The position numbers were made by a program, and so were the translations under genes. The notes under the pieces were generated by a model that worked only from the letters and a program-made list of their open reading frames with translations, was not told where the DNA came from and made no database searches. From Nitzschia sp. pyKryTriq1 (Eukaryota > Bacillariophyta > Bacillariophyceae > Bacillariales > Bacillariaceae), in contig OY101131.1 of assembly GCA_956465555.1 (NCBI GenBank), positions 509,469 through 573,468 of the forward strand: a stretch of DNA of 64,000 bases. Reading direction: 5' to 3'. Positions 9,862 to 19,472 of this stretch are shown here, piece by piece (within the stretch, counting starts at the first letter, position 1; each line of letters starts with the position of its first letter).

Positions 9862-11001
9862 ATGACTATCTTTGTTCCTTACCCCCGATTTTTATTCTCC
9901 GCGGTGGCCGTTGTGAGCTTGTTTGGTCTCACCAACACCTATCATCAGGTAGAAGGCTTTGCGGTGATATCCAACGTTGGTTCTGCCCGTCCGTGTGTTT
10001 CGTCCAGCGTCGCGCCTCATCGTAATAAGAAAGGTACCCGACACTCCTCCTCGACCGCCCTGCGGTATCGGAACGAAACAAGTACCACCGGTCGTCCTGC
10101 TAGTAGTACTAGTAATATTCTCGGCGAGGATGTGTTCCCCGCATCCCGAATCAAGACGACTCGTAAAAGTAAAAGTAGAAGAACATCGGAGGAGGTACAA
10201 CAACTTTACCGCCAACAAATAAAACAAGCTTTGGCGAAGGCCGCGATTGAAGACTACGATATGGAAGCGTACCAAAAGAGTATCATTTCCGGAAGCACAA
10301 CCACTGTTGCCGAGGACCTCATGAAAGAACTTGAAACAGTCTACCCCTGGCCAAAGCCAGCACAGCATCCCCTTCTCAATGCTCGATGGTCATTTGTCTT
10401 TACTGGTGTGCCTACAATTGGTATGAGACTGATCACTTTGCTCAGTCGAGTGTCGGTAGGATGTTCCAAAACAGTTTTGGAATTTGACAATGTCTTTTTG
10501 GAGGTCTCTCAGCAGCAGTCGCAAGTGAAAGCGATTGTTCGAGTAGAAGTACTGGGGCAGCCTGTGGAGTTGAACGTCTTTACCAAGTTGCGTCTGCCGA
10601 CTTCTCCTGATCCCAACGGCGTGTTGCTGATTGAATCCTTTGACAAGTTGGTCTTGATGGGAGTCGAAATCCCCACACCGGATTCTTGGAAGTCATCGCG
10701 AGAATTGCAAATTACCTATTTGGATGAAGATATGATGATTGCGCGGACAGCGGGAGGGGAACCTCACCTACTGCTGCGGCATTCCCCGTGCTCCACAGAT
10801 GACGATAGTTGTGATTTGGATGAGGACGAACCCACTCCATTCTTTCAAGATGCCATGGCAAAATATGGACGGCATTTGTCTCGATCCTTGGTAGATCGAG
10901 CGTATTCCATGGACGACGAGAAGACTGCCGGATTGGATGTAGCGAATATTCTTCAGTTGATTCATGGGATTCTCTATTCGCCAAACAGAGGCGGGCATTG
11001 A
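9862..11001 (+). CDS. Plastid fibrillin (PAP/fibrillin domain) protein
   Basis: 379-aa protein. The ATG at 9862 places a hydrophobic signal-like segment at residues 8-25, ending in VEGFAVIS, compatible with the bipartite ER/plastid targeting sequences of diatoms in which Phe follows the cleavage site. After a Ser/Arg-rich linker, the C-terminal half is a PAP/fibrillin domain: HPLLNARWSFVFTG at the start, VFLEVSQQQSQVKAIVRVEV in the middle, then IESFDKLVLMGVEIPTPDSW and the terminal signature TYLDEDMMIARTAGGEPHLL. Fibrillins are lipid-associated plastid proteins linked to plastoglobules and photoprotection. It is convergent with a second fibrillin-domain gene 328 bp downstream. Confidence 0.87.
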   Translation: MTIFVPYPRFLFSAVAVVSLFGLTNTYHQVEGFAVISNVGSARPCVSSSVAPHRNKKGTRHSSSTALRYRNETSTTGRPASSTSNILGEDVFPASRIKTTRKSKSRRTSEEVQQLYRQQIKQALAKAAIEDYDMEAYQKSIISGSTTTVAEDLMKELETVYPWPKPAQHPLLNARWSFVFTGVPTIGMRLITLLSRVSVGCSKTVLEFDNVFLEVSQQQSQVKAIVRVEVLGQPVELNVFTKLRLPTSPDPNGVLLIESFDKLVLMGVEIPTPDSWKSSRELQITYLDEDMMIARTAGGEPHLLLRHSPCSTDDDSCDLDEDEPTPFFQDAMAKYGRHLSRSLVDRAYSMDDEKTAGLDVANILQLIHGILYSPNRGGH

Positions 11002-11329
11002 GTGCTACTCTACAAATAGTACACACCACTCTATCCTTCTCGAGTACTCGTACTAATGTAGACTGTAGATTGAATTGAAAGGATGTGCGTGGGTGTGTAT
11101 TTGTGTTTGTGTGGAAAGAGAGAGCCATGCTGTTTGGGCATGTGATGATCTACCGTATCATCCTCGTTTTGGATGTGTTCACCATGGTAGCCTCAATCTC
11201 GACTTATGTGATGATTCTTGATGCATTGCCGTCTGCGCTTCCCTCTTTCTCAAGTCTATCATCCAGTGCTTCGACCTCACTCCGATACTTTCCGTTGATG
11301 AAAGCAAGCTCTCTCAAGTAGTCGACCTC
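11002..11329. other. Convergent spacer between fibrillin genes
   Basis: A 328-bp spacer between two stop codons, with GT/TG-rich stretches near 11085-11110. It must carry both 3' ends. No gene is supported. Confidence 0.6.
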
Positions 11330-12760
11330 CTATTCATCTCGTTTCAAATAGTGAGGTTCGCCTCCGTTGCCCCGGGCAATCAACATGGTGTCGTCCAAAT
11401 AGGAAAATTCCAGGGGCCGCGCTCGTTGCCAATCCGACGGTATAGGAATGGTTTGCCCGGAAATTTCCAGTCCATCAAAGTATTCCAAAAAGGAGGTTCC
11501 CGTCGGATCACTCAAGTCCGCTTCAATGCGAGTTGTCAATTTGACGGCCATGGGAATACTCAAGACCTTGACATTGACATGGATCGAAATATCGCGATTA
11601 TTCTCAATTTGCATGTGCAAATCCTGCAAGTCAAAGATTGGCTGAATGGGAGATCGGCCCTCAAAAATATCCTTGATGACACCGGTACCCATATCCGCTT
11701 CCACATCGAAACAAAAATCCCATCGTCCATTCAAGATAGGATCGGTTGATGGATCGTTGCCATTGCAATTTTCAATTTGTTCTAGAATCTGGAACGCCTT
11801 GGTGAGTTTGTCAGGGTCGCCTCCACAATCTCCCATGACTTTTAATTGCTCCTTCAAAAGCGTGACAGGCTCGTCCACATTGCATTCAAAAATTTCCTTG
11901 GCCGGACGTTTGCTGGCCGCCAGCACAATCGCTTCGCGTGAATCCAATCGACCGGATCCCACCAAGCCCAAAGCGGCATTGATCGCCGCTCGTGCGACGC
12001 GTTCCCGAGAGACGGGGGCTTGCAAGGCGACTCCGAAAATTCCTGGCAACGCCTCGCTGGCCGCTTGAAAGGGATACAATCCCAAAATATCTTCGGCCGC
12101 CTGGCCGAGTTGAGAGGGGATCCGTGGTGGTGTGGCGGAAAACTCTTCGCCACCGTGGATCAGGGACGGCTGCACAATCACGTAAGAGTCAGGAAAGTAT
12201 TCTTGGATTTTGGCTTCTGATTGAATTTTGCCTTTTGTGTACGATTTGAGTTGAGGGATTGATTGACTGAATTCGCGGACTTTGGGGTCGTTGCCAATGG
12301 CGACAAAACGTTGAACGGTCGACACTTGACTCGCTCCTTGGGCCGCAAATCCATTGGCAGCATTGATGCCTTCATCCTCCGCAGTTCCCATCAAACTTCC
12401 TACCGTCGAAATGACAGCTGTACATCCTTGGGCTTGGGCGGCGACCAGTTCGGCCGCATTCGGGGCCATCAAATTCAAACCACTGGATCCGCCTGCCTTG
12501 ACATAAGGAATCCCGAGTTCTTGCAATTGACGAACGACTTCTTGTCCCAAAAATCCAGTATCACCGAGGACGAGCACTTTATGCTTGGATCCTTTCAGAG
12601 TACTACGCATGGGCGTATCAGGACGGCTACTGGAAAGAGCCGACGACCAAAGGGGTGCCACCAAAGCGTCGATAACCAGCGACGATGACAACAAAAGGAA
12701 GCATAGGAGGATATGCCGTGGCGGCGACAACGAGAAAAGTGGCGCACTACGAGGCGACAT
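11330..12760 (-). CDS. NAD(P)-binding Rossmann (NmrA/SDR-like) fused to PAP/fibrillin domain
   Basis: 476-aa protein from the ATG at 12760; an in-frame non-ATG extension upstream is not used. Residues about 15-35 are a hydrophobic signal followed by DALVAPLW, similar to diatom plastid presequences. The N-terminal half is an atypical SDR/NmrA-like Rossmann fold: KVLVLGDTGFLGQEVVRQL carries the GxxGxxG-like dinucleotide loop, and VQPSLIHGG and a C-terminal lobe follow. The C-terminal about 160 residues are a PAP/fibrillin domain: DPILNGRWDFCFDV, then EYFDGLEISGQTIPIPSDW and FSYLDDTMLIARGNGGEPHYL. The fibrillin parts of this and the neighbouring gene align over their length. Likely a plastid protein joining a reductase/isomerase-like or cofactor-sensing module with a lipid-binding module. 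The YxxxK triad of classical SDRs is not evident, although KSYTKGK is present. Confidence 0.87.
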   Translation of the reverse strand: MSPRSAPLFSLSPPRHILLCFLLLSSSLVIDALVAPLWSSALSSSRPDTPMRSTLKGSKHKVLVLGDTGFLGQEVVRQLQELGIPYVKAGGSSGLNLMAPNAAELVAAQAQGCTAVISTVGSLMGTAEDEGINAANGFAAQGASQVSTVQRFVAIGNDPKVREFSQSIPQLKSYTKGKIQSEAKIQEYFPDSYVIVQPSLIHGGEEFSATPPRIPSQLGQAAEDILGLYPFQAASEALPGIFGVALQAPVSRERVARAAINAALGLVGSGRLDSREAIVLAASKRPAKEIFECNVDEPVTLLKEQLKVMGDCGGDPDKLTKAFQILEQIENCNGNDPSTDPILNGRWDFCFDVEADMGTGVIKDIFEGRSPIQPIFDLQDLHMQIENNRDISIHVNVKVLSIPMAVKLTTRIEADLSDPTGTSFLEYFDGLEISGQTIPIPSDWQRARPLEFSYLDDTMLIARGNGGEPHYLKRDE

Positions 12761-13503
12761 TGCGATCAATATTCGTGCTATGTCCTTCAAGAGGGTGATA
12801 ATGTAAGTCTCCTAGTAGTAGTAGCGATATAGTTGTGGTTGTAGCTTGTTGTGTGTGTGTGTGTTTCATGTGTCTCATCTAGCAAGCGAAGAACAACGAA
12901 CAACGCAACAGCATCCAAAAAAGCGAAAAAAAGGTGTCGACGATCGTCGATCGATCGATGAGATGGAAAGGGGAAAAGGGAAAGCAGATGGGTGCGTGCG
13001 TGTACTGTAGACTACTGTGCTGGTACGGTATCTACAGTAGTGGTAGTGTACTGCTGGTCCGGTGCAGTAGTCTACCTACCTAGTCTATGTCTTGCATTCT
13101 TTGCAGATGACATCAGGTCGCAGCGACATTCATTGGGCGAATCAAAAGCGTTTATTTTCCATTTTGGAATGACATCACTCACATCTCACATGCATGGCGG
13201 AACGGGTCTGCCTTTTGGTAGAAACCCCTGTATGTAGAATCCTGGTAGGAATCAACCGTAGGAACCTCGGAACGAAATCCCACCGACAGATAGAATTAGG
13301 AATCTCGCCTCCCAATAATTCGCCAGAACTCCACCTGGCGCGATTGCTTGCTACGACATTCCCTTCGATCGGATCGCAACAACAACAATGAAAATGAAAC
13401 ACAAATGAATAGTAGACGGTCCCAGCGCTACTGCGCATGGCCACCAACGATGGAGTGGTGATATCCTCGGAGGACTGCACCATTTTGCACTTTAACAAGA
13501 GTT

Positions 13504-13540
13504 CATCAGAGGCGCAGAATCGGCAGGATTGGCAGGATGT
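13504..13540 (-). repeat. 37-bp repeat, copy 2 (inverted copy of 8997-9033)
   Basis: Exact reverse complement of 8997-9033, 4.5 kb away. As in copy 1, a short ATG frame begins downstream in the same relative direction, here on the minus strand, but without recognisable protein similarity. Confidence 0.9.
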
Positions 13541-13600
13541 CCCCGATATTATTTATATAGTAGGCAGAATTCTCTTAAGACAAAACTTCAGATTTAATTA

Positions 13601-13775
13601 AGGTACTTTTTCTCTGCCAAATTCTCCAGGGAGCTTGCAAATTCCGCCTGCAGATTTTCTCTGGCGAATGCTCCTGGCGATCCCTCACTGAGGTACTTTT
13701 TCTCTGCCAAATTCTCCAGGGAGCTTGCAAATTCCGCCTGCAGATTTTCTCTGGCGAATGCTCCTGGCTATCCCT
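13601..13775. repeat. Two-copy 90-bp tandem repeat
   Basis: Copies 13601-13685 and 13691-13775 are identical except for one base (GGCGA versus GGCTA) and are joined by CACTG. Inside each copy a TTTCTCTGCCAAATTCTCC element is echoed about 50 bp later as TTTCTCTGGCGAATGCTCC, so the unit itself arose from an older, diverged duplication. Confidence 0.95.
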
Positions 13776-14668
13776 GCAGAAGGATGGAGTGGTGTAGGCC
13801 TACAGGAATATCGTCGCCGTATTCTCTATGATGATCACCTCAAACTGAAATCAATAATTTTTTAGTTGTTGGTGAATGTGGTGTTCGAGAAATTTTTTTG
13901 TTCGTCATAGTGTCCGTGTTTGTGTGATTGGTTGTGTGAGTTGGTAGAAATTTGTTTGACAGTAACTTGGTTGTTCCTTCCAAGAGCTGCTGTACTATTG
14001 TTGTAGTTTTCCAATCGGAAGGAGTGAATTAGTCTTTTCTAATTCTGGGCCTCGTTCATCCTTCTAGTAGATAAACACAGTTTCTTCGCCAAGTGCTATC
14101 AGTCTTCTGGATTCGTCTCAGTAGGCTGTACACATGTTTCTAGGCGCATAGCATTTGATAATGATTGTTGACTTCGCAATGGATACCCGTCGGGTCCCAT
14201 GTTCCTCTACCGCTAGTTGCAGCCTTCGTATTCTTCAACTTGAGAGATCGCACGTGCACCTTGACGACTCCTTCGAACGCTTCGCTCTGGACTTCCCTGT
14301 CCACTTCCTTCCGTATGTAGTCGGTAACCTGTCGATTGTGGGAAGCGCTGAGAATTTCGCAAGATTGGGTTTACTTAGACAAAAATGGCCATGCTGGCGT
14401 TCATTGGTGGGCATTAGAAAATAGAACAATAATTATTTTACATGTGTTTGGTCCGAACGTTCGTGCTTTTTCGTCCATGCATGATGGATGCCAAAAATTT
14501 CACATCTGCATCCAACCCATCGATCTTCGTCGCATCTTTTACCGCTTACGGGATGGTGTATCGCGGCGTCACGCACGCACACAAAACCACACAACACAAC
14601 CAGAACGCGGATCTCTTTCCATGAAGAGTACAAGTCCTCACAGCAACCACAGCAACAAAGCTTTCACA

Positions 14669-16501
14669 ATGATGACCGCATCCCGCTCCCTATTCTTGTG
14701 GCTGGCGGCGACGCAGTTGGCTACCTCCGGGACTGGCCAAGTCGTCTACGGGGATCGATGGAACTACGATGCCACCAAGACGCGAGACGACGGCTTCACC
14801 GACTATGGTCCTTCCGAGTGGGATAAAATTGAATGCGATGAATCTACACGGGAAGGCTTGGATGCGTGCATTGGTTACACCGACAAGTGGCACGAGGGGC
14901 AGGCTTGGCAGATTGAGAAAAACTCGTGCCGTTGGTGCCCCGAAGATAAAAATGGTACCTGCGGCCGACATCACATGTCGCCCATCAACTTGTTGCGGAA
15001 TCGCGGGCTTGGATTCTGGAATAAGACTGAAGAAAACAACGGAGACCCGGGAGTGGATGCGCACCCCGATGCCAAGGAGTGTATCGATGTCCATTGGATG
15101 AAGTACGAGGTATGTATGTATGCATGCATGTACGGGACAGCCGAGAGGCATGCCAGTCGAACACCGCTCCGTCCTGTTGGTCCTTGTGACTCACACTGTC
15201 TCTTTCCCTCTTGCCTTGTATTGTACTCGTAGGATGCCTGGTGCCCCTTGGACCAGATGGTTGAAGCCAACTCCTTCACGATTGAGCGCCATGCATTGCG
15301 TATCAGTCAACCTATCACAGTCGATGAAGACGATAATGTGGAGATCAACTGCATTATCGAAGGAAAGGGCCGACGCTTCGGACGACTCGATTTCAGTAAG
15401 GGGTTCAGTCAATGGTGGTACTTGAGTCACATTGACATTCATACGCCTTCGGAACACACACAAGAGGGTAAGCGTTATGATGCCGAATTGCAATTGCACC
15501 ACTTTTATTCTGTCAATTCCACCGTGTCAGGCGGAGTGGACAATGAGCTGGGAACAGTCGCAATGTATATGCAGGCCTATGACAATGTTCCACCCTATCG
15601 ATATTTGGACAAGGTAATTTGTCAGTGGCGACGTGCCGAATATGAGACACGCAAGGCATGTGGAATGGATCCGATTGAAGAATCCTACCCAGGATGTTTC
15701 CCATACGAACAATTTGGGCGAAAGTTGAGGACAGACAATGAAAAGAAGGAGCGAAAGGCCAGCCCCTTTCAGACAGTCCTGGATTTGATTATCGCCACTG
15801 ATCGCAGAGACCAGCAGCTGGATGCGGGTATGGATGTCGAGGAGCTTCCCACACTCAACATGGGCGAAGAGAACTTCGCTCCCGCGGAAAAGACCGACGA
15901 GGAATGGGCCGAGTTTATTGCTCAAGAATCGGCGCGATTTGTTGCCGACGAGAAATTGTGGAAGGAATTGCATCGAGAATTCCCAAATGACACCACCAAG
16001 GCTCACGAAGAGTTCCACGAACGTCATCGCCAATTGCTTATGGGTGACGAAATTGAATGGTTCAATTACTGGCCCATGCTGGGTGTCCGCACGGAATACT
16101 ACTACCGATATTCGGGAAGTCAGACCATTCCTCCGTGCTATGGAAATTTTGATCCCGACTCGCGAAGGGGGACCAATCACTGGAGATTCATGAAAGATCC
16201 AATCCGCATTCACCCTCGTCAATTGGCAGAAATGAAACGCCTCATTCGAGAACGCATTGCTCAGCCCGACGACCCGGTCATGGCCTGCAAAGCGGACACG
16301 GCGGCCAAGGTTTCCAACGGCGGTGAAGACGTGAACACGGCACGCCCCCTCCAGTACGTCCATCCCATTCATTTCACGGTCTTTTGTGAATGCAAGGATT
16401 GGCCCTCGAAGTGGCCCGAAGATCGCGAATGGTGCGCTATTGACGATATCTACGAGAGATTCTACACCACTCCTTACAATTTTCAACATGATGGTTTCTA
16501 A
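14669..16501 (+). CDS. Secreted alpha-carbonic-anhydrase-like protein A
   Basis: Two exons, 14669-15109 and 15233-16501 (phase-0 intron of 123 bp), 569 aa. A signal peptide (about residues 1-24) precedes YGDRWNYD. The alpha-CA fold is marked by YGPSEWDKI, SPINL, HIDIHTPSEHTQEGKRYDAELQLHH split over residues 213-237, and YSGSQTIPPC ending at 449. Compared with active alpha-CAs (FHFH...ELHLVH), the first zinc ligand His is Asp215 and the third is Gln234; only His217 is kept. Thr445 of the TxPP motif is kept. About 170 residues, rich in charged groups, are inserted between the ligand region and the TIPPC strand, explaining the doubled length. The paralogue 775 bp downstream has the same changes. 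Probably secreted or in the secretory/plastid route; canonical catalysis is doubtful. Confidence 0.85.
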
Positions 16502-17275
16502 CCAAGAATCCTACTAGAGTAGTAGCTAGCTGGTGCTTGAGTCAGCACTTTAAATTTGCTCTCGCCAGAGTAAAAAATTGCATTCCAACCGCATTGTTTT
16601 CTGTCCATACTAGTATGTAGTAGAGTCTAATCCTTTACTAAAACACAAATTCTATCGGTACGTGCCCCTGATTCAAACATACCGATGGCGGGCGGACGGA
16701 ACCACTGTCCGTGAGTGTTCTTTTGTGTCGAAACGGGGGCCGGCAAGACGGTCGCCTCTAAAAATCGAAATCATCGCATCGCGCGAAAACCGAAAATTCT
16801 ATGATATCGCATATCACCTGCTATTCTAATTCCAACCTTTCACTTCCATCTTCCATCTTCCATACACCGGTACGAACTCCATACTCTAGTTGAGGTGCGG
16901 GGCGTAAACCACATCATGTGCAATGGATTATGTTTGCAATCGTAGGTTTCTTAATTGTGGGGACAAAACGATGTACGTGTTTGCACGATCAACATTCCAA
17001 CATGCATGTACCCGGTATGCACGCTGGGTGATGATGCCTCCCACGATGCAAAACGGATGGAGAGATGACAAAGTTGGACGTTCGGTTTTTCGCCGTCGTG
17101 GGGGGTAAATAGTTTGGTGTGTGAAAAGGCGCCGCTCGAAACAGTGACACTCCACCACCATCCTCACATCACACCCGTCATAAATTTCGTTCGAGCGTTG
17201 AAACACTCCACCACACGACACGACACGACACGACACGACACGACACGTTCACACAGTCGCATTATTTCAAGAACC
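16502..17275. other. Intergenic region between CA-like paralogues
   Basis: 774 bp with no supported gene. It includes the promoter and leader of the second CA-like gene and a pentanucleotide microsatellite just before its start codon. Confidence 0.6.
17211..17247 (+). repeat. CGACA pentanucleotide microsatellite in leader
   Basis: About seven CGACA units lie 28 bp before the ATG at 17276, so they are probably transcribed in the 5' leader. Confidence 0.9.
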
Positions 17276-19181
17276 ATGAAGCTATCTTACTGGATGGGTT
17301 CCGCCTCACCCGCCGCAGTGGTGATGATGGTCGGTGTCGTCGTTCCTTCGAGTCGGGCGGCGCTCCAGTACGGAGATCGCTGGAACTATGATTCCACCAA
17401 GAAGCGAAGCGATGGATTCGTAGACTATGGTCCTTCCGAGTGGGATAAAATTGAATGCGATGAACGTACTGTGGAAGGCTTGGATGATTGTTTGGCCTAC
17501 CGCGACAAGTGGCATACGGGTCAAGACTGGCAGATTGAGAAAAATTATTGTCGTTCTTGTCCTGCGGACCAGCCAGGCAATTGTGGTCGTCATCACATGT
17601 CGCCCATCAACTTGGAGCGGAATCGAGGACTGGGATATTGGGAGAACGATGGAATTGCTGGAGACGATGCCCATCCCGAGGCCAAGGAGTGTATCGATGT
17701 GCATTGGATGAAGGTACGAGATTTGAAAGGAAAGGACTGCGGACCGTGTCTATTATTTGGACTAGGGTATTGTCTCTGATGACGCGTGGATCTTGGTCCC
17801 CTTTTTTGTATAGTATGAAGATAGCTGGTGCAGTATGGAGCATTTGATCGAGGCAGACGCCTTTACTGTCGAACGACATGCACTACGAATCACCCAACCC
17901 ATTACGGTGTTGGATCATGAGACGGATGAACTTCGAATTGATTGTCACAAACCTGGGTTTGGGCGACGATTTGGACGCATTGATTACTCGAAAGGTTTTA
18001 GTCAATGGTGTGTATGACTTGTTGTTCTTGTTTCCTGGAAATGGAAATGGCACGAGTTGGATCCTGGGCCCCTCTCACAATCGTTTGATTATCACTGTAG
18101 GTGGTTTCTAAGTCACATTGATGTCCATACCCCGTCGGAACATACTCAAGAAGGGAAACGTTATGATGCAGAACTACAATTGCAGCACTTTTATTCGGTA
18201 AATGCTTCGACCGCGGGCGTCGCCAACGAGATGGGAACCGTATCCATCTTTCTTCAAGCCTACGATGATGTCCCGCCCTATCGTTATTTGGACAAGGTTA
18301 TTTGTCAGTGGCGTCGCCATGAATACGAAACTCGTCGAGGCTGCAATTTACCTCCTGTGTCGGGATCGTACCCCGGCTGTTTTCCTACCACCCAACAACG
18401 TCGCAATATGATGAGACGTGAAGAATCTCCGTCGACGCGAAACAAGCAAAAGGTGCCGTACCAAACGATCCATGATTGGATCTTGGCCAAGGAACGCCAT
18501 GAACAAGAAAACAAGCCTAATGCGACGGCGATTCCCACCCTTGTCATGGATGATGCTAATTTTGAAGGTCCTGAGATGACGGAAGAAGAGTGGGTTGCAT
18601 TCGTTGGGAAGGAGTCTGCCAAACTCCAAGCGGAAGAAAAAATGTGGAAAGAAGTGCGCTCCGAGTTCAATAATACGGTCCGAGCACACGAAGAGTTCCA
18701 TCATCGTCATCGCCACTTGATTGGTGGTGACGAACTGGAATGGTTCAACTACTTTCCAATGTTGGGCGTGCGAACGGAGTATTACTACCGGTACTCCGGG
18801 AGTCAGACCATCCCACCTTGCTACGGAAATTTCGATTCTAGCTCACGAAGCGGAACCAATCACTGGCGTGTCCTCAAAGACCCCATCCGTATTCATCCTC
18901 GTCAATTGGCAGAAATGAAACGTCTGTTGGCAGAACGAATTGCTCCTCGCGACGCCCCCACCATGGCCTGTCAACGGGATACGGCCGCCAAAGTTCGTTC
19001 GGATGGTACAGTCGAGGCGGCGCGTCCTTTGCAATACAGCCACCCAGCCCATTTCAAAGTCTTTTGTGAATGCAAGGACTGGCCTTCGAAGTGGCCTGAA
19101 GATCGTGAATGGTGTCGCATTAAAGACGTCAATGAAAGGTTCTACACACAACCATACAACTTTGAGTCGTCGGGATTCTAA
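17276..19181 (+). CDS. Secreted alpha-carbonic-anhydrase-like protein B
   Basis: Three exons: 17276-17713, 17814-18007 and 18101-19181, 570 aa. Introns are 100 bp (phase 0) and 93 bp (phase 2, splitting the first Trp of QWWFLSHID). A signal peptide (about 1-30) precedes YGDRWNYDSTKK. The protein parallels the upstream paralogue throughout: SPINLERNRG, HIDVHTPSEH from residue 216, YDAELQLQHFYS and YSGSQTIPPC. It has the same His-to-Asp and His-to-Gln swaps at two of the three zinc-ligand positions, and the second His of the upstream LHH is here QH. Intron 1 lies two codons upstream of its position in paralogue A, and intron 2 is absent from A. The long charged insertion before the TIPPC strand is shared but is the most diverged part. 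Confidence 0.85.
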
Positions 19182-19472
19182 CGAGATGCTGATTATTTTT
19201 GCCGGCTCTGTCATGGGCATACATCCTGGTGTGCCTTCTGCCATGTTGGATTGAATAGTTACGAAATCTTGTTGAACATGGACAGTTAAGTTAGTTCAGT
19301 CCAAATAATGCGAATTGGGATATTGATATAACGATTGCTATTAGTAGACAACATACTGCAATGCGGGATTCCGCTTATGAGAAGACAGGACTCTGGGTAG
19401 CCCGTGGGAAAGGAATAAATATACTTGGATGCTATGAGCACCATATAATAGAGGCAGGACGTCTTCCTCGTC

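Larger units (their letters stand above)
12761..14668. other. Intergenic stretch with tandem repeat
   Basis: A 1.9-kb interval with no gene that I can support. It contains a TG microsatellite (about 12851-12866), repeated GATCGATC words near 12938-12956, the second copy of the 37-bp inverted repeat (13504-13540) and a 90-bp-period tandem duplication (13601-13775). The right end holds the promoter of the first CA-like gene. Confidence 0.55.

Noticed and set aside
12938-12956. GATCGATC run as a regulatory or origin site
   Set aside because: Only a short simple repeat near a gene start; nothing else supports a function.
15527-16489. 320-aa minus-strand frame
   Set aside because: Antisense to the CA-like gene A; its length reflects the codon use of the real gene.
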